From an uncultured Pseudomonadota bacterium (GTDB taxonomy: Bacteria > Bdellovibrionota_B > Oligoflexia > Oligoflexales > CAIMVM01): a DNA stretch of 36,174 bases. Position 1 is the stretch's first letter. Every line of letters begins with the position of its first letter. This document shows, piece after piece, positions 24,245-33,154 of this stretch. The translations under genes and the position numbers were made by a program. The notes beneath the pieces were generated by a model. That model was not told the origin of the DNA, searched no databases, and saw only the letters and a program-made list of their open reading frames with translations. The stretch is taken from positions 73,255 to 109,428 of the forward strand of contig CAIMVM010000330.1 of assembly GCA_903844895.1 (NCBI GenBank), written 5' to 3'.

Positions 24245-25510
24245 TTAGATAAACAACCCAATGATGGCTCCACACATAGCAGATGCAAACATGCCAGCAA
24301 TCATGGCCTTAAGGCCTAACGATGCGATTTCACTCTTTTTATTAGGGGCTAGACTTCCGATTCCACCGATTTGTATAGCAATAGAGGCAAAATTGGCGAA
24401 GCCACAAAGTGCATAGCTCATAATCACCGCCGAGCGCTGATCCATGGACTTTCCATTTTGAGCAAAATCCATGTAAGCTACAAACTCATTGAGCATGATC
24501 TTTTTTCCTAGCAGCTGACCTGCATAAGCAATGTGCTCATTGGCAACTCCTAAGCACCAAGCAAAGGGAGCAAACACCCACCCTAAAATAAGCTCTAAAC
24601 TGACCGGCTGTCCTACCATCGCCGTAAGGTGAGCTTTATCTGCAAGCCAACCGATAACCGAATTTCCAAAGCTTAATAGAGCTATAAATGCTAAAAGCAT
24701 GCCGCCAATGGCGATGGCAAGTTGGGTGCCTTCATACGCAGAACTAGCTGCTGCTTCAATTCCGTTTGTATATATGGACTTAGTGTCTTTAACTAATGTA
24801 GCGGCAGTTTTAGGCGATTTAGTTTCAGGGACGATGATTTTCGCAAAAACTATACTAGCCGGGGCACTCATGACACTAACCGTCAATAAGTGGGCCGCTA
24901 TATCAGGGATCATCCCCGAGAGCATGCCGACATAAGCAGCCAAAACTCCACCTGCGACATTAGCGAATCCGCCAACCATAATGCACATAATTTCACTTCG
25001 CGTCATATCACCGACATAAGGCTTTATTAAAAGTGGGGCCTCGGTTTGGCCAAGAAAAATATTCCCGGCAGTGGAGAGACTTTCAGCGCCGCTAATATTT
25101 AGAAAGCGGTACATGACCCAGGAAAGCCCATGTACAATTTTTTGCATAATGCCATAGTGGTAGAGAATACCCATAAAGGCAGCAAAGAAGACGATGGTGG
25201 GAAGTACCTTTACAGCAAAAATATAGCTACCGATCACTTCTGGGTGGGCAAGTGATCCAAACAGGAAATCAGTTCCTTTATCCACATGCGATAAAATCCC
25301 GGCAATGGCATCATTGGCAAGTTGAAACAGCGGATTTAGGGGACCTTTAATGCCAAGTTTGGGAATCCCCGCAATGAGAATAGCAAGTACAAACTGCATT
25401 CCTACTGCGATAGCAATGGGCTTCCATTTAATGGCCCGGCGATTCTCGCTAATTCCAAAAGAAATGGTCATCATAGCAAAAATTCCAATTAGGCCCGTTA
25501 GGTTCGTCAT
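24245..25510 (-). CDS. nupC: Concentrative nucleoside transporter (NupC/CNT family)
   Basis: A 421-residue inner-membrane symporter of the CNT family, importing nucleosides with H+ or Na+. Diagnostic segments: FLGQTEAPLLIKPY (hairpin loop), IMVGGFANVAGGVLAAYVGML, EGTQLAIAIGGMLLAFIALL, GVANEHIAYAGQLLGKKIMLNEFVAY, and SYALCGFANFASIAIQIGGIGSLAP (nucleoside-binding core). These match CNT transporters throughout, and the length agrees with bacterial members. The start ATG at 25510 has AAGGA about 11 bases upstream. Whether it uses Na+ or H+ is not decided here. DedA follows on the same strand. Confidence 0.93.
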   Translation of the reverse strand: MTNLTGLIGIFAMMTISFGISENRRAIKWKPIAIAVGMQFVLAILIAGIPKLGIKGPLNPLFQLANDAIAGILSHVDKGTDFLFGSLAHPEVIGSYIFAVKVLPTIVFFAAFMGILYHYGIMQKIVHGLSWVMYRFLNISGAESLSTAGNIFLGQTEAPLLIKPYVGDMTRSEIMCIMVGGFANVAGGVLAAYVGMLSGMIPDIAAHLLTVSVMSAPASIVFAKIIVPETKSPKTAATLVKDTKSIYTNGIEAAASSAYEGTQLAIAIGGMLLAFIALLSFGNSVIGWLADKAHLTAMVGQPVSLELILGWVFAPFAWCLGVANEHIAYAGQLLGKKIMLNEFVAYMDFAQNGKSMDQRSAVIMSYALCGFANFASIAIQIGGIGSLAPNKKSEIASLGLKAMIAGMFASAMCGAIIGLFI

Positions 25511-26036
25511 TTAGTATTTCGTCCTTTTTGTCGCGATTCTTCTTAGGGCTATAGGCCTTAAGAGCTATTCTTTTTCCGGCCCAACAAGCTGAAAAGATGT
25601 GCCTCTATCTAGGAAGGCAAAAATGTAGCATAAAATTGCCATGCAATGCAGTAAGAATGAAGGTTTAGCCTCTCATTTTCCAAGTGAGGTTTGACTCAAA
25701 ATCATTCTCTTTCGACGATAATTCTCTGCCTTCCGCGAAAATACCCCTAGAATTTAAATGTTCTATCGAGAGGAATCAAGCGTTCCAGCTAGTGCCGCAG
25801 GTTTCCTAAATGCTGCCTCATGAGCAAAGCCTCTCGTCAAGAGTGGGCTACCTATATCACTTCGCCCGTCAGGACAGCCAGTCGCGGGTTTAGGTGCTGG
25901 TTTTCACGAGATTGAAACAGTTGATTATGTCTAGTTTCAGCCACCGGACGGCCGAACGAGGTTTTGTGATTTCACACGGGGGCCATGTGTGTCAAGGCTG
26001 ATCCAGTTTTTTTAAAATACCTCTTTAGACAAAAAA
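25511..26036. other. Intergenic with inverted repeats, unresolved
   Basis: No convincing gene. Around 25750-26010 the GC content rises and several inverted repeats occur: a 7-bp stem CGAGAGG (25769-25775) with CCTCTCG (25837-25843) enclosing about 60 bases; GAAAC/GTTTC near 25914-25945; CACAC/GTGTG near 25974-25994. It could be a structured RNA or remnant element. I could not match it to a known class. Confidence 0.35.
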
Positions 26037-27302
26037 CTATTTAGGACGACTCAGCATGCGACTAACCGATCTCAGATAATTGAAAAAAACATGATCAGCA
26101 ATTCCCTTTGAAAGTTTAACTGAATTGCTATCTAAATTGATCGTGTCGTCATCAAGTTCTCTTTTTGAAAATAAAGAGCATGCTTCTTTATTTCTCACGA
26201 ACCAAGGGGCAAAGGATAAAGGATTCTGCTTAATGAATCGATCTTGCAGGAAACAATTTCCTCGATTTGTGAGAACCATAAGTTGGCTGTCTGGTGCGAA
26301 ATTTCCAAAAGGATTTATCCGTGCAATGAGGTCGTTTTCATATTGAATTCGAACCACGCGAAAGAACATGGAAGAGATTTTACGATCAAAATTTCCCGCA
26401 AAGGCACCATTGCCAATTCTAGGTGCACCAATGGTGTAAGCGCCTGCTGCCAATCCAGAATATTCAGGCAAGGTTAATAACTTTTTAAAGAACATCAGGC
26501 CCATGGCCCCGCCAAGACTGTGCCCTGCAATCCAAATTCTTTTCTTTTGTAATTGGGCTCGCTTCAAGACATTTGCCAAAATAGGCCGAAATTGTGAATA
26601 CTTTTTCTCTGTCAATTCCATCTCTTTACGTAATTGTTCCTCCGTTTTTCCTTCAGGAAGGACCTCGGGAAGGTCCAAGTGTACTGGAGTCACCGGTAAG
26701 GTTAGCTCTTGAAATGCCTTGACAAAACCCGCATGAACTTGACCTACCCCATCAATAGGGTCACGAATTAAATTTGGATGCAAATCCACCAATAAATCCT
26801 TCTGACCTTTAGTGCCTCTAAATACAAAGAAAACATCTCGATTGTTGCGATGCTCTATGATCAAAAGTTGGGTTGAACCTTCTTGAAAAATATCGGTTTG
26901 ACTGAATTTCAAACGTCCCCCTGAAAATAGGAGCAGTTTAGATGGCGATGTTATTACGCCATCTTTGTCAGGGGAACCAGAGTTTTCTTCCCTATCGTTA
27001 TATGCCAAATTGTATTCCATTAGCTCGGCAATTCGATTAAAACTTCGAGCTGCACCTAAATTGTCGTCGGATAGCTGATCCTTTAGTTTTTTAATGAATG
27101 AGTCTAGATCCGTGTTGGAGAAGTGTGATCCCACAGCATTTTTACCTGATTTAATGAGTGCTGCAGTAATTCCCTTAAATACAAGATCAAGTCTTTCCGA
27201 ACTACTGACCCATCTTTTTTCCTGCTTCACAAATGACTCGGGGTCTTGGGATTTCAGAAAATCAAGATACATCCCTCCCTCTAGTGCTCCTATTCGATTC
27301 AC
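26037..27302 (-). CDS. Class 3 lipase, C-terminal part of a frameshifted gene
   Basis: Alpha/beta-hydrolase of the lipase class 3 family. The nucleophile elbow IAGHSLGGAMG (Ser262 counted from the GTG at 27302) is clear, preceded by VFFVFRGTKGQKDLLVDL (oxyanion strand and acidic turn) and VHAGFVKAFQEL. GAYTIGAPRIGN and RIQYENDLIARINPFGN follow, carrying probable catalytic Asp; His in ...IADHVFFNYL fits the triad. The frame stays open upstream of 27302 to about 27408 and would encode ALYKLASKDLQDSGFE, continuing the fragment at 27385-27858 if one base were removed from the GGG at 27397-27399. Thus this is probably the catalytic part of an exported lipoprotein lipase of about 600 residues. The GTG start is only the first available and may not be used. 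Confidence 0.85.
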   Translation of the reverse strand: MNRIGALEGGMYLDFLKSQDPESFVKQEKRWVSSSERLDLVFKGITAALIKSGKNAVGSHFSNTDLDSFIKKLKDQLSDDNLGAARSFNRIAELMEYNLAYNDREENSGSPDKDGVITSPSKLLLFSGGRLKFSQTDIFQEGSTQLLIIEHRNNRDVFFVFRGTKGQKDLLVDLHPNLIRDPIDGVGQVHAGFVKAFQELTLPVTPVHLDLPEVLPEGKTEEQLRKEMELTEKKYSQFRPILANVLKRAQLQKKRIWIAGHSLGGAMGLMFFKKLLTLPEYSGLAAGAYTIGAPRIGNGAFAGNFDRKISSMFFRVVRIQYENDLIARINPFGNFAPDSQLMVLTNRGNCFLQDRFIKQNPLSFAPWFVRNKEACSLFSKRELDDDTINLDSNSVKLSKGIADHVFFNYLRSVSRMLSRPK

Positions 27303-27384
27303 CTCGCGGCCTTCTCGTGGCGTATCCCATTCTGCAAGCAGCAGAGATTCAAAGCCCGAGTCTTGAAGGTCTTTGGAAGCTAAT

Positions 27385-27858
27385 TTATATAGAGCAGGGA
27401 TGCGCCTTTATGCCAACTTCGAGCCTTTTCATAACAGTCGATTGTTTCATGTACGCGCCGATAGAATGCTCGCCATTTCCTTCATAGCTATCACTCAAAG
27501 CTCTAAAAAGCTGAATTTGATTGGAAGTCGCTATAGTTGCCTTTGCCGCGTTCTCGTCTAATATTCCCGCGCTCTGCAACTGTGAGGCAATTTGAGAGGC
27601 AGATCCATAGGACAAGCTAGCTAGCCATGATGAAACGAGGGCATTTTGAAAACTAATTGAGGATTGACTCGGCAAATTATCTTCCATGCGGCTCAAAGAT
27701 GTCAGTTCGATTCCATTTTCCTTTAAAATACTAGGAATCAAGTCAACGTCGGAATCCTGTTTTGAAAATTCGCCAGATTCGCTTCTCACAGCCGACTCGG
27801 TGCTAATTTTACATGCTGAAATCGCCGTGATAAATACTATGGGAAGTAGAAGCTTCAA
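27385..27858 (-). CDS. N-terminal lipoprotein part of frameshifted lipase
   Basis: A 157-residue frame starting with TTG (GGAG 8 bases upstream) and encoding a lipoprotein signal, MKLLLPIVFITAISAC. The mature part includes FQNALVSSWLASLSYGSASQI, which resembles the lead-in of class 3 lipases (a helix with SxxaY), and ends abruptly in KRLEVGIKAHPCSI. The other frame continues ALYKLASKDLQDSG, which makes better sense after KAHP. So this is the front part of the lipase gene at 26037-27302, separated by a one-base insertion in a C triplet. If the frameshift is real, only this truncated lipoprotein would be made. A sequencing error cannot be excluded. Confidence 0.75.
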   Translation of the reverse strand: MKLLLPIVFITAISACKISTESAVRSESGEFSKQDSDVDLIPSILKENGIELTSLSRMEDNLPSQSSISFQNALVSSWLASLSYGSASQIASQLQSAGILDENAAKATIATSNQIQLFRALSDSYEGNGEHSIGAYMKQSTVMKRLEVGIKAHPCSI

Positions 27859-28548
27859 TGTGTCACTCCGGTTTACTAAAGGGTAACATTAGTTTAACAC
27901 AAATAATTCATTATCAGCTACCCTCGGAACTAGCTCTCATGTGTCTCAATTTGACAGCATATAAACAGATATTCTTTGCGGTAGTCCTTACATTATGACT
28001 CTTTGAGATATAACGTCACAGCGGATGCTGCCCTCGAAAACTTTTATGGGCTGTCTTGCCCAAGTTGTAAAGAATTTACCATGCATTCTAAGTCATGTTG
28101 GATAGAAAGGCGATGCGGAAAAGTTTCTGGTGTTTTTATTGTGGCTAAACCATCTATTTTGGCACTGAATAAGCAGTATTCGATAGATTGTTGAGCTTGT
28201 TGGGATCGTCGCGTGGTCTAAGACGACAGAAATGAGTTTGGACGCTTCAAGCGTTTTTAGCTGAGCAAACAGCAAGTTCCCTTCATGGGTATGTCATAGA
28301 GGCATTATTTTTTGGAAGGACATGGCCTGTGATTGCTCGCGTGGACTGTTTGGGAGGCGGATATAGAACGCCAAAGGTTTTAATCTAGTCCTTTATGCTC
28401 TGAGACCAGATTTGCTCTCTATGTAGACATTTTCTTGGTACTATAGGGCTCGTTTTTTGTTCTTTTTCCAGCCAAATAGGCGCAGAATATGCTATTTTAT
28501 CCCAGAGGCTAAAAGCCTAGTGAATAATTCCAGCGTAAAGCAGTAAGA
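27859..28548. other. Intergenic between divergent genes, nothing recognised
   Basis: About 690 bases separating the leftward lipase from the rightward selenium operon. Promoters for both are expected here. Short open frames on each strand (for example 28003-28194 plus) show no family likeness. Confidence 0.4.
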
Positions 28549-29433
28549 ATGAAACATCGCCATTTTAAATCTCTAAAAGAAGTTTTCCCGGTTGCCTTTG
28601 CCGTGCAGAATATTTTTGCTTTTGTACCTATCGCCATAAAGTCCACGAGTGCTGATGTGCAAAGCATTGCCCTCATTCGATTGTCGATAACCGTCTTCTG
28701 CTTAAGTTTTATAAAGATGGATTTTTGGGAATGTTTGAAGAGACACTTCTTGGTTTTTTTGATACTTGGGGGCTTGTTTTCCACTCATTGGTACACCTAC
28801 TTTACTGCTGTTAAGCTAGGAACTCCATCGCTAGCGCTGCTAGGATTAAGCAGTTACGGCATTTTTCTAAATTTCTATGCCTGGTTCTTCTTCAATGAAA
28901 AAGCAAGTGTTATGTCCTTATTGGCAGTCTTAGGTTCTATCTTTGGGGTCTATCTAGTGTCTTCTGGTACGACAGCGTTGGAAGGCGAGGCTCTATGGCT
29001 CGCCATTTTAAGCGGCAGTCTATACGCTTTTTTGCCGATAGTTCATCGCAAATTTGCCCACATCCCAACCAAAGTTAGGGTGCAGTTTCAATTTGCTGGT
29101 GCCTTTCTTTTCTTTCTGCCTTTTTCCAGTAGTCTAAATCTCCACTATGATTTTAAAGATTGGGGCTATCTTCTCTATTTATCGATCGGCGCTACCCTCG
29201 TCGGCCATGGTCTGTGGGTTTGGGTTACGACCCACTCGACGGCTGTTTTTTCAAGTTTGGTCTATTATATTAATATTCCGATGGTACTTTTCTGGGAAAA
29301 GCAGATTCTGGGTAAGACTTTGTCTGAAATTCAACTGAGCGGAGCTGCTATTATGATCAGTGCCCAGCTGGTTCCTCTCCTTTTGAATCGACGTACTCCA
29401 TCTATTAGTCCGGGGGTGATGCCAAATGATTGA
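28549..29433 (+). CDS. EamA/DMT family transporter
   Basis: A 294-residue inner-membrane protein of the drug/metabolite transporter superfamily with two EamA repeats, about ten hydrophobic helices. Segments such as FAVQNIFAFVPIAIKSTS, GGLFSTHWYTYFTAVKLGTPSLALLGL, GIFLNFYAWFFFNEKASVMS and SVYLVSSGT-like GVYLVSSGT in the first repeat, and LVYYINIPMVLFWEKQILGKTLS in the second, are typical. Its stop overlaps the start of the SelD fusion by 8 bases (29426-29433), so translation is coupled. That placement hints at transport linked to selenium or sulfur, but DMT substrates are diverse and no residue reveals it. The ribosome-binding site is weak (AAGCAGTAAG). Confidence 0.88.
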   Translation: MKHRHFKSLKEVFPVAFAVQNIFAFVPIAIKSTSADVQSIALIRLSITVFCLSFIKMDFWECLKRHFLVFLILGGLFSTHWYTYFTAVKLGTPSLALLGLSSYGIFLNFYAWFFFNEKASVMSLLAVLGSIFGVYLVSSGTTALEGEALWLAILSGSLYAFLPIVHRKFAHIPTKVRVQFQFAGAFLFFLPFSSSLNLHYDFKDWGYLLYLSIGATLVGHGLWVWVTTHSTAVFSSLVYYINIPMVLFWEKQILGKTLSEIQLSGAAIMISAQLVPLLLNRRTPSISPGVMPND

Positions 29434-31504
29434 CTTAGTATTGGTAGGCGGTGGTCATTCCCATGCGTTGCTCATTAAAATGTGGGCTATGAAACCCTTA
29501 GGCCAGGTTCGGCTTACTTTGGTTTCTCCCGAGCCGCTCACTCCCTATTCTGGCATGATTCCTGGATACCTTGCTGGTGTTTATAGTTATGAGGATGTTC
29601 ATATTGACCTTTTTAGGCTCACTTCGTTTGCTGAGGTCAGATTCCTAGTGGACTCAGTCGAAAGTCTAGATTTAGCTCGGAAACAAGTGAAGCTTAAAGC
29701 TACCGGAACTTTAGAATTTGATATTCTTTCGTTGAATATCGGAAGTACTCCCTACCCATTGCCTGACAGTTCGCAGCGCCTCACACCCATTAAGCCTATT
29801 CAGCATTTTTTACACGTTTTTGACCAGCTTGTCTTGCGGACTGATATCCATTCCGTTGCTGTTGTGGGAGCGGGGGCAAGCGGTGTGGAGCTGGCCCTCA
29901 ATCTCTCCATAAGACTTCCTCAAGCCTGCATTACCCTTATTCACTCCACAAGCAAGATTTTGGAGTCCTTTCCAGACTCGGTGAGGGACATTCTTCTAAG
30001 GGAGTTGGCTCTAAGGTCCATAGAACTGAGACTTGATACGACGGTAGAATCAGAAAAAGATGGCACGCTAGTTGGCACAGGATTTGAACGTAAGTTTGAT
30101 CATATTTTTTGGACGACTTCACCGAAAGCTCCCGATTGGATTAAAGACTCAGGATTGAACGTCGATCGCAGAGGTTTTGTGGAGATTCTTCCGTCCATGC
30201 AATCTTCTAGCCATTCGTTTGTCTTTGCGGCGGGAGATGTCTCTAGTCTTAAAGGCTACAATCTCGCAAAGTCTGGTGTATATGCCGTGCGTGCCGCCAG
30301 ATTTTTACTTGCTAATATCAAAGCATATATTCAAGACAAGCCGCAAAAACTCTGGAAGCCGAACCTAACTCCTTTGGCACTCATTGGTATTAATGGGAAG
30401 TCTGCAGTAGCAGCGAAAGGAAGTTTTGGATTTAGAGCTAACTTTCTTTGGTGGGTTAAGGACTGGATTGATCGCCGCTTTATGGATCAGTTTCGAGATT
30501 TACCACCGATGGAAGACGACATGCCTTGTGGAGGCTGTGCAGCTAAGGTCAGTCCCACGGCTTTAGGTTGCTTTCTGTCCACAGATCCTGGCACTGGAAT
30601 TTCTAAAGAAGATGCGAGTCTTTTGCCATTTGGAGATCTCAATCTCATTGCAAGTATCGATAGACTTACGAGTCTTGTGTTAGACCCCTTTGTTTTCGGC
30701 CAAATTGCAGTTCTTCATTCTTTAAGCGATATCTTTGCTGCAGGAGGAACACCTCGATATATTCAGGTCTCTGTAGAACTTCCAAGGGCTACTCAAGATT
30801 TGCATCACCGCGATATTGGTCGCATTATGGAAGGCGTGATGGCTTCTTCTAAGCATCAGGAAGTCGAACTCAAAGGTGGGCATTCTGGTGTCGGCGAGGA
30901 GTTAGCAATTACCGTCTCGGTGATTGGAGATGCCGGGCAAAATTCCACAAAAAAGGGATCTGGCAAAGTGGGGGATGTATTAATTCTAACGAAACCCTTA
31001 GGTACTGGGATTGTCTTTTCAGGTCTTATGCACCAACAGGCAGACCCTAGGAGTGTCCAGCAAGCGATTCATTCCATGCTTCAGTCAAATCGTAAAATGG
31101 CGGAAATCTTTCGGGATTTGGGCTTGGATGCACAAACGGATATTTCTGGCTTTGGACTGCTTGGCCATCTTTTAGAAATGCTTCAAGGTAATGTAAGCGC
31201 CGTTCTAAATGAGTCCAAGATACCGAGCTTTTATGGCGTTCCATCGTTGATAGCAAAGGGATTTCGCTCGAGTGCCTACGCTCAGAACTCAATTTTCTTA
31301 AGATATCTCCATGCGAGTCCATGGCCCGAAGCTTTGAAGTATTTGCTTTGTGACCCGCAAACATCTGGTGGGTTGCTGGCGTGCGTCCCGCAAGGCCTAT
31401 TGCCCGAGCTTTGGCATCAAGTTGACCGTTTAGGATTAGAAAGACCTTGGGCTATTGGTCATATTGTTTCCCTTCGAGCTAAGCCTCTTTATTTGGAGCC
31501 TTGA
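29426..31504 (+). CDS. selD: Oxidoreductase - selenide,water dikinase (SelD) fusion
   Basis: A bifunctional protein of 692 residues. Residues 1 to about 350 form a pyridine nucleotide-disulfide/NADH dehydrogenase-like flavoprotein: LVLVGGGHSHALLI (FAD), VAVVGAGASGVELAL near 143 (NAD(P)H), and FVFAAGDVSSL (FAD). From about 360 the SelD domain follows, which makes selenophosphate from selenide and ATP. The catalytic site is PCGGCAAKVSP (Cys368, Cys371, Lys374) with Cys, not selenocysteine, at Cys371. Later motifs are ASIDRLTSLV-like DRLTS, GGHSGVGEELAITVSV, TDISGFGLLGHLLEM and DPQTSGGLL. Such fusions are known in cyanobacteria and others; the oxidoreductase might supply reduced selenium. It is sandwiched, with overlaps, between EamA and MnmH. 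Confidence 0.95.
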   Translation: MIDLVLVGGGHSHALLIKMWAMKPLGQVRLTLVSPEPLTPYSGMIPGYLAGVYSYEDVHIDLFRLTSFAEVRFLVDSVESLDLARKQVKLKATGTLEFDILSLNIGSTPYPLPDSSQRLTPIKPIQHFLHVFDQLVLRTDIHSVAVVGAGASGVELALNLSIRLPQACITLIHSTSKILESFPDSVRDILLRELALRSIELRLDTTVESEKDGTLVGTGFERKFDHIFWTTSPKAPDWIKDSGLNVDRRGFVEILPSMQSSSHSFVFAAGDVSSLKGYNLAKSGVYAVRAARFLLANIKAYIQDKPQKLWKPNLTPLALIGINGKSAVAAKGSFGFRANFLWWVKDWIDRRFMDQFRDLPPMEDDMPCGGCAAKVSPTALGCFLSTDPGTGISKEDASLLPFGDLNLIASIDRLTSLVLDPFVFGQIAVLHSLSDIFAAGGTPRYIQVSVELPRATQDLHHRDIGRIMEGVMASSKHQEVELKGGHSGVGEELAITVSVIGDAGQNSTKKGSGKVGDVLILTKPLGTGIVFSGLMHQQADPRSVQQAIHSMLQSNRKMAEIFRDLGLDAQTDISGFGLLGHLLEMLQGNVSAVLNESKIPSFYGVPSLIAKGFRSSAYAQNSIFLRYLHASPWPEALKYLLCDPQTSGGLLACVPQGLLPELWHQVDRLGLERPWAIGHIVSLRAKPLYLEP

Positions 31505-31506
31505 CG

Positions 31507-32553
31507 ATGAATCCAGATATTGATGAAGTAGATTTCTTTAGCGCGCATGTCCAATTTATAAATCGAGATGTAGCTATACTGGACTTGCGAGCGTCTTTAG
31601 AGTTCGCGAAGGGTTCGATTCCGACCGCTGTTAATATCCCCTTATTTTCTGACCAGGAACGCGCAGAAATTGGCACGCTATATAAGCAGGTAGGAAAATC
31701 TGATGCTGTTGCAAGGGGCGTAGAGATATTTTCTGAAAAATGCGAGTCATTTTTTCATCAAGTTTTAGGGTTGGTGAATGCAAATCGGGAAATTGCCTTG
31801 TATTGCGCTCGCGGTGGCCTTCGCTCGTCTTTCGTTGCTACTCTTCTAAAAGCTGTTGGCATAAAGGTTTTTCAATTCAGAGGGGGTTATAAATATTTTC
31901 GATCTCAGGTTCTAACAGAGTTAGATCTTTTTGCCGCTCACCCTAAACTTGTTTTAATCGGCATGACGGGTTCTGGTAAAACTGAGGTGATAGAATATTT
32001 AAAAAATCATCCCGTAATCGACTTTGAAGGGCTGGCCGGTCATCGAGGTTCCGCCCTTGGCGGAATGGCCCAGGAGATCCCGCCCGCAACGCAGCAAAAT
32101 TTTGAAAACTTGATTGCGTTTCATTTTGCGAGAATCAAGGGGTCTGCTCTTATTTTAATTGAACACGAGACAAGCTTAGGGGATGTGATTCTGCCAGGCC
32201 CTCTCAGGCTTTCTCTAAAGCAGGAGAAAATGGTTCTCTTGAAGCGTAGTTTTGAAGATCGGGTGTCAAGTATTACGAAAGTCTATTTTTCAAATTTCAC
32301 TGAGAAAGAACTCGAAAAATTTGAGGCGAGCATCAATCTATTTAAAAACCAAATTTCTGTATCTACCAAACAGCAGCTTATCTCCCTTGCTCGTGAAAGA
32401 AAGTTTTCTGAATTGACCGAAATTTTGCTTCGGGAGCGCTACGATAAGACATATCAAAAGTTTCTAACCAAATCGGAGCCGAATATTATAAAAACTTTGG
32501 ACTTATCTGCTGATTTTGGGGGAAGTATTGAGTGGATAAAACGCCAACTTTAG
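31507..32553 (+). CDS. mnmH: tRNA 2-selenouridine synthase
   Basis: MnmH/SelU replaces sulfur by selenium in 2-thiouridine at the wobble position of tRNA, using selenophosphate. This 348-residue protein has the two family parts: an N-terminal rhodanese domain with DLRASLEFAKGSIPTAVNIP and YCARGGLRSS (catalytic Cys100), and a C-terminal P-loop domain with GMTGSGKT (152-159), DFEGLAGHRGSALGG and LIEHETSLGDVILP. Length is normal. I chose the ATG at 31507 since GGAG lies 8 bases before it; a TTG at 31501 overlaps the preceding stop. It directly follows selD, so both steps of selenouridine synthesis form one operon. Confidence 0.95.
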   Translation: MNPDIDEVDFFSAHVQFINRDVAILDLRASLEFAKGSIPTAVNIPLFSDQERAEIGTLYKQVGKSDAVARGVEIFSEKCESFFHQVLGLVNANREIALYCARGGLRSSFVATLLKAVGIKVFQFRGGYKYFRSQVLTELDLFAAHPKLVLIGMTGSGKTEVIEYLKNHPVIDFEGLAGHRGSALGGMAQEIPPATQQNFENLIAFHFARIKGSALILIEHETSLGDVILPGPLRLSLKQEKMVLLKRSFEDRVSSITKVYFSNFTEKELEKFEASINLFKNQISVSTKQQLISLARERKFSELTEILLRERYDKTYQKFLTKSEPNIIKTLDLSADFGGSIEWIKRQL

Positions 32554-32763
32554 ATCCATAGAGATAAAGCGAGAGCAAAATTTGCTGCCGGAGCCCTGAT
32601 TTTTACGTGAATATAGAAGGGCTTAAATTATTTCAAATCATATATTATGTCTTGAGGTCAAAATCTCTCGTCATAGCCTGAGGCAAACTGAAGTTTCAAT
32701 AGAATCAGGCATCGGGTATCTCGCTTCGTTTAGGAATCTCAAAAGCGTCACTTATTGAGGTTC

Positions 32764-32808
32764 CTAACTTTTAGAAGTGTCTAACTTTTAGAAGTTTCTA
32801 ACTTTTAG
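32764..32808. repeat. 17-bp tandem repeat CTAACTTTTAGAAGTKT
   Basis: Two full units (32764-32780, 32781-32797) and a third partial CTAACTTTTAG. Each unit holds the small inverted repeat CTAA-CTT-TTAG. It lies downstream of mnmH and just beyond the terminator of the leftward small gene. Confidence 0.85.
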
Positions 32809-32813
32809 GCGGA

Positions 32814-32842
32814 AAACAAAAAAGGGTCCTTAAGAAGAACCC
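32814..32842 (-). terminator. Rho-independent terminator
   Basis: On the minus strand GGGTTC, loop TTCTTAA, GGACCC is followed by TTTTTTGTTTT. It ends the leftward small gene that stops at 32869. Confidence 0.85.
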
Positions 32843-32868
32843 AGATGTAAAGGACACTATTTTATCAA

Positions 32869-33102
32869 CTATTCTTCGGTTGGTGGGACAACCTTGGGGA
32901 ACAAAGTTCTCTTGCTTGTCTTTAGCTCTTTAAAAAGGGCTTTTATTTTTTTATAAGCTTCAACACTCGAATATTTACCACCAGCTTCTAATGCGCAAAT
33001 CATACTAATTTGCATTGCGAATTCTTGAAGCTCGCTATCAAGGATATTTTTTTTCTCTTTCTCGTCAAGTTCTTCCACGAATAAATTTCTCGCTATGGCC
33101 AT
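32869..33102 (-). CDS. Small acidic-basic helical protein, unknown
   Basis: A 77-residue protein, predicted from composition to be mostly alpha-helical: LFVEELDEKEKKNILDSELQ, FAMQISMICALEAGG, SSVEAYKKIKALFKELK. No domain was recognised. It has no signal peptide. I chose the ATG at 33102 because GGGGTG stands 6 bases upstream; the GTG at 33111 lies inside that site. It is a self-contained unit with its own consensus-like promoter (33124-33152) and terminator (32814-32842), which strongly supports it being a real, expressed gene despite its size. Confidence 0.8.
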   Translation of the reverse strand: MAIARNLFVEELDEKEKKNILDSELQEFAMQISMICALEAGGKYSSVEAYKKIKALFKELKTSKRTLFPKVVPPTEE

Positions 33103-33123
33103 TGTTATCACCCCTTTTGTGCA

Positions 33124-33152
33124 TTTATAAAACTATGACACTAAACTTACAA
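33124..33152 (-). promoter_or_regulatory. Sigma70-type promoter for small gene
   Basis: TTGTAA and TATAAA, 17 bases apart on the minus strand, ending about 20 bases upstream of the start codon of the 77-residue gene. Confidence 0.65.
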
Positions 33153-33154
33153 AA

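Noticed and set aside
25750-25900. Possible c-di-GMP (GEMM) riboswitch, from GCAAAGCC and a later GACAGCCAG
   Set aside because: Spacing between the two parts is too long and the upstream half of the motif is missing; orientation also does not lead into a nearby plus-strand gene.
30521-30550. Selenocysteine in the SelD active site
   Set aside because: The codons are TGT, not TGA, and the frame is continuous.
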